Origin: Corbicula japonica
Lineage: Eukaryota > Mollusca > Bivalvia > Venerida > Cyrenidae
Reading direction: 5' to 3'
DNA length: 64,000 nt
Assembly (NCBI GenBank): GCA_038501625.1
Contig: JAZAYU010000183.1
Location: 434,001 to 498,000, forward strand
Shown here: positions 44,849-56,100 of the stretch, in pieces
How the letters are laid out: each line of letters starts with the position of its first letter
Numbering within the stretch: position 1 is the first letter of the stretch
The notes under the pieces: model-generated
Told to the model about the DNA's origin: nothing
Database searches by the model: none
What the model saw: the letters and a program-made list of their open reading frames with translations, nothing else
Position numbers and translations under genes: made by a program

Positions 44849-45297
44849 TGAGAATTTCTAACTATGCTGAACCAGAAGATGACCACCCTGAAGACACCGA
44901 TTCTATCGCGATCGAAGTGGCCAAGAATGCGGGTGTAGCTATTTCTGTCGGTGACATCGACGTCTCGCATCGAGTTGGTAAAGTAAGTGACTCCCGACCA
45001 CGTGATATTATTGTTAAATTCTACTGCACGAAAATTCGCAACGCTGTAATTAAAGGGCGCAAAGTTCTACGAAACTCCAAAGCAACGACGTACATTAGTG
45101 AGGATCTCACAAAAATCAGAAACGAACTGTTCTTTGAATGCCGCCAGCTTGCTAAGAACAAGGATAGTGATATAGACAAAGCCTGGACTTACAACGGCAA
45201 AGTTTATGCTAAACTAAAAAACGCCAAGAATGGATTCCGGGTATACTCCACAGAGGATCTCGACACTTGCCGACCAGTGTTACCTGAAATTGAGTAG
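44849..45297 (+). pseudogene. LINE ORF1-type protein, C-terminal fragment
   Basis: The frame is open from about 44849 (an in-frame ATG is at 44917) to TAG at 45297. It contains DVSHRVGK, RPRDIIVKF, RNAVIKGRKVLR, YISEDLTKIRNELF and AWTYNGKVYAKL, the pattern of the C-terminal half of the RNA-binding ORF1 proteins of L1-like and related retrotransposons (SHRxG, PRxIIVKF, EDLT, R..L). The N-terminal half and any adjoining ORF2 are missing. It is a 5'-truncated or rearranged relic; whether it belongs to the same family as the LINE at 49087 is unknown. Confidence 0.75.
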
Positions 45298-45856
45298 TTC
45301 ATTAATTCCCCACCTGCTTAGACCTAATATTGTAAGTGATATTTACCAGCTACCGAACTAGTCTACGAAAGTTTATATTTGTGTTCTGAGAAATTGAATA
45401 GCACACTGTTCCGTTATATGTCGTGCCCTATTAAGTGGTATTCTGAATTCATTCCACGAAGTTTGTTTTTTTCATTTTTTTCATTTATTTTTTTGCGTGC
45501 GTGTACTATTAATTGTTCAACAACTATGCTCATTCCCAAACAGTCCGACGTAAACGGCATGATCTCGATCTACTTGCATTACTTGTAAGTCGGTAGGGTC
45601 TACAGTGATCTTAGTAATTAAAACTAATAGTAGTGTTTTCATAAATTGTATAGCTTAAAGCGACTTGGTGCTCCGTTACCATCGTTAATGTGTACATCAA
45701 CAACCCGTTTTCAGTGTAGCACTCCTTACAAGCTAACCAGGGTCTATACTGCCTAAAGTTGAAAATTTGTCAATCTGATTGTTACTGCACGAAAGAGTTC
45801 TCTTCTAAACCACTTTTCGCTTAATTATTTAAAGCCAGCGCAGTCTTAGTAATTCT
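45298..45856. other. LINE-associated AT-rich spacer
   Basis: No coding segment was recognised between the two LINE-like fragments. Confidence 0.35.
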
Positions 45857-46072
45857 ATGGTGGAAACCATAAATAATCTTGGATTTCCAGGACTTCACGT
45901 TAATTTTAATGATCAAGTTAATTATCATCCTATCTTGAAACAAAGAATCAGAGACCAATTTATCCAAACTTGGATGGAAGGTATAAATAACTTACCGAAA
46001 TTAGAAATCTATAGCAGATACAAAAAAACTTTTAATTTTGAGGATTATCTTTTATTTCATGGCCTTCTTTAA
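45857..46072 (+). pseudogene. Probable C-terminal fragment of another retrotransposon ORF
   Basis: The 71-codon frame contains LKQRIRDQFIQTWMEGINNL followed by LEIYSRYKKTFNFEDYL. This resembles the stretch (QRxxDxFxQxW...L..Y...K..F..E.YL) that often follows the reverse transcriptase in molluscan LINE-derived proteins. It is too short to classify. Confidence 0.4.
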
Positions 46073-46380
46073 ATAAATTCATTGCAATTTTGTCAAGTAA
46101 AAATAAAAAACGCATTATTAGTTTATGTAAATACTTAGATGAAGCATTTAAAGTACGGTTACATACCCTTCAGGATTTATAACTGTTTCTAATTACTTCT
46201 GTTCTGTTTTCTTGTTATATAAAACTGCTGTTTTGCTGTTGTATATGTATATGTTATTACTTTTATGTATTTTGTGTCAGTGCTGTATTTCTGTTTTGTA
46301 ACTTGCAGCCAAAGGCAAAGATTTGCCGATTTGCTGAATAAAAACTGAAACTTATTACCCGCTCTACCCCAATACTTACA

Positions 46381-46530
46381 TACTGATCAGGATCTACACC
46401 TATCAATTGAGGATCTATCCTGTATTTATAACGTAAACGAAAACACAGCTTATCTGTTTCACCTCGAAATACTAACATGCCCTTTTCCATGTTGGAGAAG
46501 GGTATGTTAGTTTTGTTGTCGGTGATGTTG
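46381..46530 (-). other. Exon-like open segment, minus strand, unknown
   Basis: On the minus strand a good acceptor (TTGTCTACAG) precedes 46530, and a TAT|GTAAGTATT donor follows 46381. The 150-bp segment is open in the phase giving NITDNKTNIPFSNMEKGM, then RGETDKLCFRLRYKYRIDPQ. Composition is less AT-driven than in the surroundings. I do not recognise a domain. Further donor-like GTRAGT sites occur upstream (46580, 46650, 46715, 47005), but no chained exons can be proved. Confidence 0.3.
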
Positions 46531-46545
46531 ACTGTAGACAAGATG

Positions 46546-48248
46546 TGAAATCACTAATAATTCTAATTACTTATAAATACTCACCTGCAACTTGATGAAC
46601 ACTATTTAGATAATTAGTACGTTGTTAATAGTAAATATCTACATTATGTACTTACCTGAAATTTTCTTAACGCTATAGTCAAAATAGTCTCTTGTTGTTT
46701 TTAAATATATACTCACCCACGTCATGCTGCAGGGTCATCTACGCAAGAAATTCATTTCGTTTGTAAATCCATTGACCGTCTAACTTCACTGTACATTTCT
46801 CAATGAACACAGACGGTACTTGCGAGAAAATCGTGCAGCCCATGACGAATGGGTCATCAGAGTGTGTACATTATTATTTATTAACTAAAATGTTTGTAGT
46901 ATGACTGCTGCTTATTAAACGCATCACTTTTTTTTATTTATCTTTAGTTGCATTGTTCTATTATTTATAATAGAACAAAGCATTATCCAACTATATGTAA
47001 ATATACTTACATCGCTGCAGGACTGTAAACTGCTTACGATGACCTCATTTCGGTATTTTTTCAACAACAATCTGATTGGTTATTCCATCAATGAATTAAA
47101 GTATTGTCGAGATATTCGTGCAGTCCATGATCTTATGGTCTCAACTTGTAGGGTAAGTATATAGTTAGACCTCGTAGGATGCGTGGGTGTAAGCAGTCAG
47201 TCACGTGATAATTTGTTTGTATTAAGATCACAAAGCAGTTTTACGATTATGATATTTTTCTAAATACTTTAGAATGATGATATAATCTTGTTGTGTGCAG
47301 TATAATGCCACATTTTCGTAAAGTTGTTGTTTCCTTGTCTTTTTGTTGTTTTTTTTTCTTTTTTACTAGATACAGTTTATATTGTATGCTTGCTTTTTTG
47401 CCTCATCACACATAAACATAAAACTTACATTTCTTACAGTAAATCCCGAGATTTTACTTTGTGAATTTTTTTTTCTGATGTCTTATTCACTTGTGAACTT
47501 GTTAACGTGTACACAAATACTACGACCAGTAATATGTTTATGTGTGTTGAACATGCTTTTATTTTGTTAGACATAATACCGCTGCTGAGTTTTACACGTA
47601 ACATCTGATAAATTCTTACTGTAATATATTAAAGTCACTGTGGTATCATTAAGTTTCGTGTGAAGGACCCTAACGACATATTCGCGCGAAGAACACTAAC
47701 GACATATTTGCGCAAGCATAGACCTGCCAAATTCGCATTTTTCTTTCTAATAATTAATAATAACCATTTCACTGGGATTTAATCGATTTTTTTCTCTTCT
47801 CTTTTTTTTCGGCGTTAGCTGTCTAAGCTCACTTTTGACCTAGTTTTTCGACCGATGAAATGTTGTAAATAATACTCGTATTCTCTTATTATGCAGAGGG
47901 AAAATGAAATAAACTATTTCGATTGGTAGCTATTTACACCAGAGAGGCATCTAGCAGGCTGGAGAGGTATCTAGTGGGATTTTATTATTATGCAGCGGAA
48001 AAATCAAATAGATTAATTAGATTGGTTGTTAGTGGGTGTTGTATTGGAGGAAAAACATGTTTACGATTTAAGTAACCAGTTAAGTCAATATTGATGGCTT
48101 AAATACAATATTATATGGAATATTCTTGGGTGTCACTTGCATACAATACACAGTGTAAAACGAAAGAGAAGTGTAGATATTTCTAGTTCTTACTGGTTCC
48201 TTTCTAGTTCCTTTGATACTAATTATTAATTTCAAGTTCGTAAGACAT
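46546..48248. other. Intergenic, no gene proved
   Basis: AT-rich. Two partially similar stretches (GCTGCAGG...CGTGCAG.CCATGA) near 46730-46850 and 47010-47130 suggest an old local duplication. No coding sequence was recognised. Confidence 0.35.
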
Positions 48249-48321
48249 GTTCATTGTAGTGTAGTGGCTAACACTCTCGCCTGTCCAGCGGAGGCCCCGG
48301 GTTCAATACTCAGGACGGACA
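48249..48321 (+). other. tRNA-Asp/Gly-like sequence with T-run
   Basis: GTAGTGTAGTGGCTAACACT (box A), CTCGCCTGTCCAGCGGAG (anticodon-arm-like, GTC in the loop) and GGGTTCAATACTC (box B) resemble tRNA-Asp/Gly genes, and a T7 run, a Pol III terminator, follows at once. The acceptor and T stems pair poorly, so I read it as a tRNA pseudogene or SINE head, not a working tRNA. Confidence 0.5.
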
Positions 48322-49086
48322 CTTTTTTTAAACTTAATATACGTAAAAGTTGGTAGATTTCGCTATGGTAACAGGCTGTTATTATTTATAGTTATTAAAT
48401 TTCAAGGACATTTATTCATCTTGAATTCTCACTCTACACGATGTATTTTATTGAAACGGAATATTTTGCTTCTTTAATCGACTTGTTATCACTGTATAAA
48501 ATTGTTGCAACAGCTTCAACATTTTTTTTTGAAAGACACTTTCAATAAATTTATGAGTTGTCATGATTCGGTCGCTTAATCTCTGAGTCATACTAAGAAG
48601 GCAGGGAGGGTTCGTCAACAGCTATAACAAATAAAATAAAAAAACTAAACTTTGTCTGCTTTGCCTCTCTGTATTTCTTTCTTTCTTATCATACATGTAT
48701 ATATAAATCTTTTCCATCAACGCCGTTTATCTTTTTTAAAGATATTTCTTGTTTGATAATTAATATAAAGATATAAAGTACATTACTATTCCACCGGGGT
48801 CTAAATTCGCGCACCATTGCTGGTGTGTATTAATCGAAACTTTAAACCTGCGCGAAATATAATGATACCTCAATGGCCTGCTACGAATGCTTTAAACGCC
48901 AGCAGTATTCTAAAACACTTTACGATTGCAATTCTCAATTTACTTGATATTACCTTCTCCAAAACCAGTCTCTCTCACAATTCTAGGATCTATCATGTTC
49001 CTTCTCACCTTTTTATTCTCTCTTTCCTTCTACACTCTGTCCCGTCTTACTCCAGCCAAACCTCAACCTAGTCCTGTATTAAAAGT
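48322..49086. other. Region upstream of the LINE, with a family F fragment
   Basis: CTAAATTCGCGCACCATTGC and TGCGCGAAATATAATGATAC near 48800-48865 match family F. The LINE 5' end may lie around 48870-49000, but no boundary is visible. Confidence 0.4.
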
Positions 49087-52000
49087 TTGTATAACAGCGG
49101 TCTCATTCTTCCAAGTAAGACCTACTGGTATCACATGACATGTAAGAATACTAAAAATACCGCTGTATGTACCTGCTTGGATTCTTTTCACATCTGCTGT
49201 AAAACCACGTATGTCAGCCACATCAGTCCTTACCATATCGTTATACTTATCTTTTGCCTTAACAATCACCTATCTTACGTTGCCGGTTACTCAACGTGCC
49301 TGAACTTATACAAAAACGGCACTGTCTCAAAACAAATTTCTTGGCCTAAGAAAAGGATCAAAGCTCTTTCCACAACTCTAGTCGACAATTATAACTTTGC
49401 ATTAATAACAATTAAATGTATATGCTTACCTCTGTGTGCTGTCTCAGCATTGATCACACTGAGAATCGCGCTTTCCTCTGACGTCCACCCGAACCCAGGT
49501 CCGACTTCTTCTCATTCTTCATTATCTACTCTCGACTTTTTACAGAAGGGGCTTAGTATTATGCACCTAAATATTCAAAGTCTGAAACCCAAATTACTCA
49601 TCCTCCAAACTGAATTACAACAATACGACATTGTCATTCTTACTGAAACCTGGTTGTCAGATAAGATCCCGAATGACGACATTCTTATTCCTAATTTTAA
49701 AATTCCATATCGCTTAGACCGGCGTGAAAGACCAGGTGGCGGTGTAGCAATATATGTACGCGATACTATCTATAGTCAAGCACGCCCTGATCTTCTAATA
49801 AACGGTCTAGAAACTTTATGGATAGAGGTTAAGATTGAAAAACATCCGTTATTAATAGGAGGTTTCTACCGACCACCCGACGCTAATCTCAACTATTTCA
49901 ATTTGATAGAAGAAAGTTTTGATCGGGCTTTCAACACTCGTAGTCGTAATATAGTAATAACTGGAGATTTCAACATGAACTTACTCTCGGCCGGTATGGG
50001 TCACAACAAAATTCAGTCACTTTATACTTCATACGGTTTCCATCAGCTTATTAGCCAACCAACACACTTCACAGAATCCACGAACTCTCTTATTGACCTC
50101 TTTATTGTTCACGATCTCGACTCGGTCATGACTAGCTTTGTTAACGATCCATTCATCCCCGACGTTGTCCGATATCATTGTCCGATTGTTCTAGTCCTAA
50201 AGTTTAAAACGTATATGTCACATTCCTTCAAACGCACTGTATGGAATTATAAATCTGGCGACTACAATAAATTCAGACAACTTCTCACAGCTTCTGACTG
50301 GAACAGTATCATCAACTCTCTCGACCTGGAAGGCTCGACCATAAATATAACTAAAACAATTCTCTCCTGTGCAGCGCAATCAATACCTAACAAAAAGTGT
50401 ATCATTCGTCCGTCTGACGTCCCGTGGATAAGTAATAATATTCGAAAACTTATTAGACAGCGCCATCGAATTCACAAAAAGGCAAAAGCTCGTAATACAG
50501 ATTTTCACTGGGCCCTTTATCGCAAAAAACGTAACGAAGTAGTCAGCGAAATACGAAAGGCAAAACTTTTGCATGATAATAAAATTACAGAACAGCTCAA
50601 TTCTGACAGTCTTGATATTAAAGCATGGTTTAAACTTTCAAAACATCTATTAAATAGTAAAACGACGGCTAATGTAATTCCGCCGCTAGTTTTTAATAAT
50701 ATCGAAGCATCAACCGATATTGAAAAAGTCGAAGTGCTTAATAACTTCTTCTGTGCCCAGTCGTCACTTGATGATAGCACTACTCCTCTTCCCACTCTAC
50801 GCGCACCGTCACATCCATCCTTGTCTAGTATACAAATTCTTGAACAAGACGTAAAAGATATCCTCTCATCTCTAAACGTTTCAAAAGCTTCTGGTCCAGA
50901 TTTGGTGAACCCGCGTCTTCTAAAGGAAAGCTCTATCATTTTAGCCCAACCTCTTTCTCACTTCTTTAATACATTAGTGCACAACGCGTACTTTCCTTCT
51001 TGCTGGAAGATTGCGAACGTATCTCCAATATTTAAGAAATCTGACCCATCTGACCCCAGTAACTACCGACCTATTTCACTCTTAAGCTGTCTTAGCAAGG
51101 TAATGGAGAGATGCATAATGAAATATCTATTTAATTATCTCATTGACCACAGTATCTTAACGCCATTCCAATCAGGTTTCATTCCAACTGACTCAATTGT
51201 TAATCAACTAGTTTATATATACAACGACATTTGTAAGGCTCTTGACGAAGGTAAAGAAGTAAGAATGGTCTTCTGTGACGTATCAAAAGCATTCGACCGT
51301 GTCTGGCATAGAGGATTAATCATCAAACTTAAATCTATTGGTATTGATGGCAATTTACTTTCTTGGTTTAGCTCATACTTATCTAATAGGAAGCAGAGAG
51401 TCTATTATAATAATGCAACCTCTACACTTATGAACGTCTCTGCCGGTGTTCCTCAAGGCTCAATCTTAGGGCCTGTACTGTTCTTAATCTATATAAATGA
51501 CATTGTTAATGAAATAAATTCCAAAATCCGCTTGTTTGCTGACGACACTAGTCTTTACGTAATTGTCGATAATCCCTTAATTGCCTCTGAAACATTGAAC
51601 TCTGATTTGTCTAAAATTGGGCAAACACTTGGTTAGTATCATTCAATTCTAGTAAAACTGAATCTCTAATTATAAGCAGGAAAATTCATAAGCCAAACCA
51701 CCCTACTCTCTTCTTGAACAATACACCTATTAAAGAAGTGTCTGAACACAAGCACCTTGGTATATATTTATCTAATGATGGTAAATGGTCAACCACCATC
51801 AAATTTATCGTTGAGAAGGCTTGGAAAAGAATTTTCATTTTACGACAATATAAGTTTCTATTAAACAGAAAAGTATTAGAACGCATGCATTTTAGCTTTA
51901 TTAGGCCCCTGTTAGAATATGGAGACATTGTCTGGTCTAACTGTACTGTTGAACAATCGAATTCACTCGAATCTATTCAATTAGAAGCTGCTAGAATTGT

Positions 52001-52683
52001 CACAGGCGCAACCAAACTCTGTGAAATCACAAAATTTTATCAATAGCTTCAATGGCATAAACTAAGTGAACGCAGAAGCAACACAAATTAGTCTTATTCT
52101 ACAAAATGAATAACAGTCTTGTTCCAAACTACCTTCAGTCTTTGCTACCGACCATCAACCAATCCAGAACCACTTACTCATTAAGAAATAATTCCGACCT
52201 TACTCAAGTTCATTTTAAAACGACACTTTATCGCGAATCATTTCTACCTAGCACTGTCCATGAATGTCAATGAATAATCTTCCAATTGCCACCAAAAATA
52301 GCTTAACTCTTACAAGTTTTAAATCAAATTTGATAGGCAACATCCGCAAACCCCCACCTTTTTACAGCATAGGACCTAGAGTTCCCCAAATTCACCACAC
52401 CAGATTGCGTCTTAACTGTAGCTCACTTAACGATCACTTATTTAGATGTAACGTAATTGAATCCCCTCTATGCACCTGTGGTGATAGAGAAACTACAGAC
52501 CACTATTTCCTTAAATGTCCGAACTTTTCAGATCAAAGACGATTATATCTTAATGACCTCCCATGTCCTCCTCTTATAAACAATATACTGTTTGGGTCTG
52601 AACATCTCTCAAATGAAGCCAACATTATGTTATTTATTAATGTACAGATGTATATTCAATCTACACGCAGGTTCCTAAGCTAG
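49087..52683 (+). pseudogene. LINE (non-LTR retrotransposon) ORF2: 2A-like motif, APE endonuclease, reverse transcriptase; inactivated
   Basis: An 849-codon frame (49087-51636) is followed by frame-shifted continuations. In order: a hydrophobic N-terminal leader ending SSDVHPNPGP (2A-like; residues 132-139, 49480-49503); an APE-type endonuclease (HLNIQSLKPK, ILTETWLS, GGGVAIYVRD, ITGDFNMNLL, and VRYHCPIV where SDHxPI is expected); and a reverse transcriptase with NYRPISLL, VFCDVSKAFDRVWH (motif A), GVPQGSILGPVLF (motif B) and LFADDTSLY (motif C). The C-terminal part has a shift at ~51628, a stop at ~52044, shifts at ~52077 and ~52267, then CTCGDRETTDHYFLKCPNF, a cysteine/histidine motif typical of CR1/Jockey/I-type elements, and a final TAG. 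It copies itself by target-primed reverse transcription in living relatives. The exact clade and the true start codon are uncertain. Confidence 0.92.
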
Positions 52684-52698
52684 GTCTAGAGTTTGGCA

Positions 52699-52700
<2 letters not shown>

Positions 52701-52794
<94 letters not shown>
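52701..52794. repeat. (TC)47 microsatellite in the LINE 3' UTR
   Basis: An uninterrupted TC dinucleotide run of 94 bp starts 17 bp after the LINE stop codon. Such runs are unstable and could be collapsed or expanded in an assembly. The LINE 3' UTR seems to continue to about 53000. Confidence 0.98.
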
Positions 52795-52797
<3 letters not shown>

Positions 52798-53159
52798 TCT
52801 TCTCTCCGTTATTGTACTTCTAAAACGATATTTTTACCGGACAAATATATGCACAAATAATGTATTGTATTTAACTACCCATGGAGAAGAGTTTATATAA
52901 GCGTTTTCGCTTGTTCTCTAATCCATAACATGACATTATTTTTATTGTATTATATTATTATATGTGCATTTACTTGAATAAATACTGTTTAAACCAACTA
53001 AAGGAATGTTCCTTCACAAATAATATGAAAGGAACTTTTATTGATTGTTATTTTAAACACTTGCAGTGTTCAATATTGATTTGGCTAACAGAACAGAACA
53101 GATCTTTTATTTACACCCAAGGACGGTAACATACAATAAGGGCAATTGTATTTTTGCAG

Positions 53160-56100
53160 GCGATTCCAGTTCTGATTCCAGTATCGAAGATTTTTCAGGA
53201 ATCGAACAGCCGCCATTGCTAGACCAGCTTAAAATCATCCTTGATGAATACAGGAATGATGTGCAGATCATCAAGGTAACTAAAGCAGGAGACCAGCCTC
53301 AAATCTCAAGCATCTGAGTGATCTAATACAGTCAATCACCGATCTTAGTGTTGGCATCATCTTGGACATTGAAAATCTTATTTTGGCTCTTATGGTTTTG
53401 GTGCTTATATGTCGACAAATCCCCGAGTTAAATATCTGACTTACTCTTCAGTCCACATATCACCTTTATTTTCTTATCTATATATATGCGTTTCATAACA
53501 ACCAATAAGGGTTTGATAAGTTTGAAAGATTTTCTTATAAATGCATTCGCCTTTCAATGTGTTAATCTAGTAACTGATCTCTCCTGTACCGGATACGAAA
53601 CTTGTTTAACATTTCGGAAGTTTTGGTTGGGGAAACGCCGGAACCCCGGATAAAAAGTTTCTCTCTTGTACCCGATACGAAACTTGTTTAACATTTCGGA
53701 AGTTTTGGATGGGGAAACGCCGGAACCCCAGATAAAAAGTTTCTCCCCTGTACCCGATACGAAAGTTGTTTAACATTTCGGAAGTTTTGGTTGGGGAAAC
53801 GCCGAAACCCCGGATAAAAAGTTTCTCTCCTGTACCCGATACGAAACTTGTTTAACATTTCGGAAGTTTTGGTTGGGGAAACGCCGGAACCCCGGATTTT
53901 GATAGTTTCTTTCTTTGTCGACCTTATTATTTTTTGGATTCACATAGATGTAAGCCCTGCTCAAGTATGGATTTTTTTTAATTTGATTGTTCATTGAGAT
54001 AACGTCATGTCGTTTATATATGTACAGTGTTTTACATCCTACAGTTATTTGTCGTTTTGGCGGTTGATTCACTCAGTTATTCTTAAACATGGATTTGCAA
54101 TGTTAGAAATACTAAGTATTTTATATGCTTTGAACGAGTTATTGTATCGTCTTCCAAATCTTCACAGAAAGGACAATGAATATATATTTTGCATCTCAAT
54201 CGCAAGATGTAGCTTTCAAGGGCATCTGATTACTTTTTGCGTATGTCTCAATTCAACATTTCAACTCTACGTGATTCTCCTACATTATTTCCGACTTTTT
54301 AAGGTGGATGGACACGTTGCTCACCCAGTTCTGACGTCCAAAATTACATATTATCCAAATCTTATACAAGTTGGTCAGAATAATGTATGAGAATCACTTT
54401 ATTGAAATATGCATAATATTTTCAATTGCCGACGACGGTTATAGAAATACAATGCCATCTATGAAGGCACCTTGTCTTCCTCCATTTTTCCCTAAAAGTA
54501 GAGTTGAAACGTTGAATTGAGACATACGCAAAAAGTAACCCGAAGAAAATATAAACATCTGGCAATACATGTAACATATTAAAAATAAATGATAGTTCAC
54601 CATCTGCTTTGAAATTCGCGCGTATATTAGGTCGAAGACAGTAGGGGTACGCTAAAAACGGTGCCAAAAAAGCTCGCGCAACGCAGATTAATATGATATT
54701 TCAAGTACAAGTTTCAGAATGTCCCAATTGAAATAGTTTACTAAAATTAGATAATACTTGTACCGGTTCATGTTCAATGCAAATTCAAATTTCTTATCAT
54801 TTTGGCGTAAAATACATAGTTTAATCTAGGAAAAATTGAGGAAATCAGGGTCCCTTCATAGATGGCGTTGTTTTTCAATAACCATTCTCACACATTATTC
54901 TGACCAAATTTTGTAAGATTTAGACAATATATAATTTTTGACGTCAAAACTGGGTGAGCAACGTGTCCATTCACCTTACTCCGCCTAAGGACCGATGTAA
55001 GCCTAATGCAGTATTTTAATACATCAGCTTAGCTGAACATACAGAAGTTAAGTGAAGTTGCAACATCAAAGTAAGCGGTATTAAATTTTATATTATGCTT
55101 TTCAGTGAAATATAGAATTTTCCCGGTGAAATAAAAGTGGTATTCCACTGTTTTCAAACAGTGGAATATCATTTTTATTTTCACTGTTTTTTGACGTTAG
55201 TACCCAAACGCACATAACATTCCGAATGAGAACGTTGAGAAATCGGACTCATGTTTGGTCATATGACGTCACGTCGAAGACAAACGTTTTTGGCGCCATT
55301 TCATGCAATGTTTCTGTCTAATTTACACAAATTCTGCACTAAAAGCATAAAATAAAAAGAAAATTTGTTTTACCAGTATAAGATAGAAATATATTTCACT
55401 CGTGATCTCCGGAATTCTGTATTTTCACTCGTGGCTTCGCCACTCGTGAAAATACCAATTCCGGAGCTCACTCGGTGAAATATATTTCTATCTTATACTG
55501 GTAAAAACAAATATCCTCTATATGATTCATTTGCAGTCTAGTGTCTGCGTGTGTGCGCGTGTGCGTGCTTGTGTATGCGTTTGGGAAAAGGAAAGGCGGT
55601 TTGGTGTGTATGAAAATTTATATTTTTAAACACACAAACTTTACTGCTAAGTTTAAAGGAATGGAACTTGTATCTTTTTCAAAAATCGATCTGGTTTTTA
55701 ATCAAGTTTTCAATTTTCATTTTAAAATGTCAATTTTAACTTTATAACATCTGTTCTGTAGTAGTACAGCTGTGGTCAGTTTGGTATGATAAGCACCGGG
55801 GTGGCAAAGTGAACACGGACCCAGAGGGTGGTTTTCTATATTTATGCGTAGAGAAGAATATAGGACTTGTCTTAGAAATACCGTTTGAAGTGGAGCGTAA
55901 AACCACCCTCTGTGTCTGTGTTCACTTTACCATCCCTTTATGGGTCAAACGTACAATTTTACATTTGTCTTTTTTTTAAAGTTTTATTTCAAACACACTG
56001 ATATTAAAGGAAAATACCTTAAATATAATATTAAGCTTCTAAATTATTTCATTGGCGAAGGTTAGAGAGTAGACCGCAATATGCCGTTTTACATTTAAAT

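Noticed and set aside
44849..52683. A single LINE with ORF1 at 44849 and ORF2 at 49087
   Set aside because: 3.8 kb of unrelated AT-rich DNA, a tRNA-like sequence and another retrotransposon fragment lie between them. Treated as separate relics.
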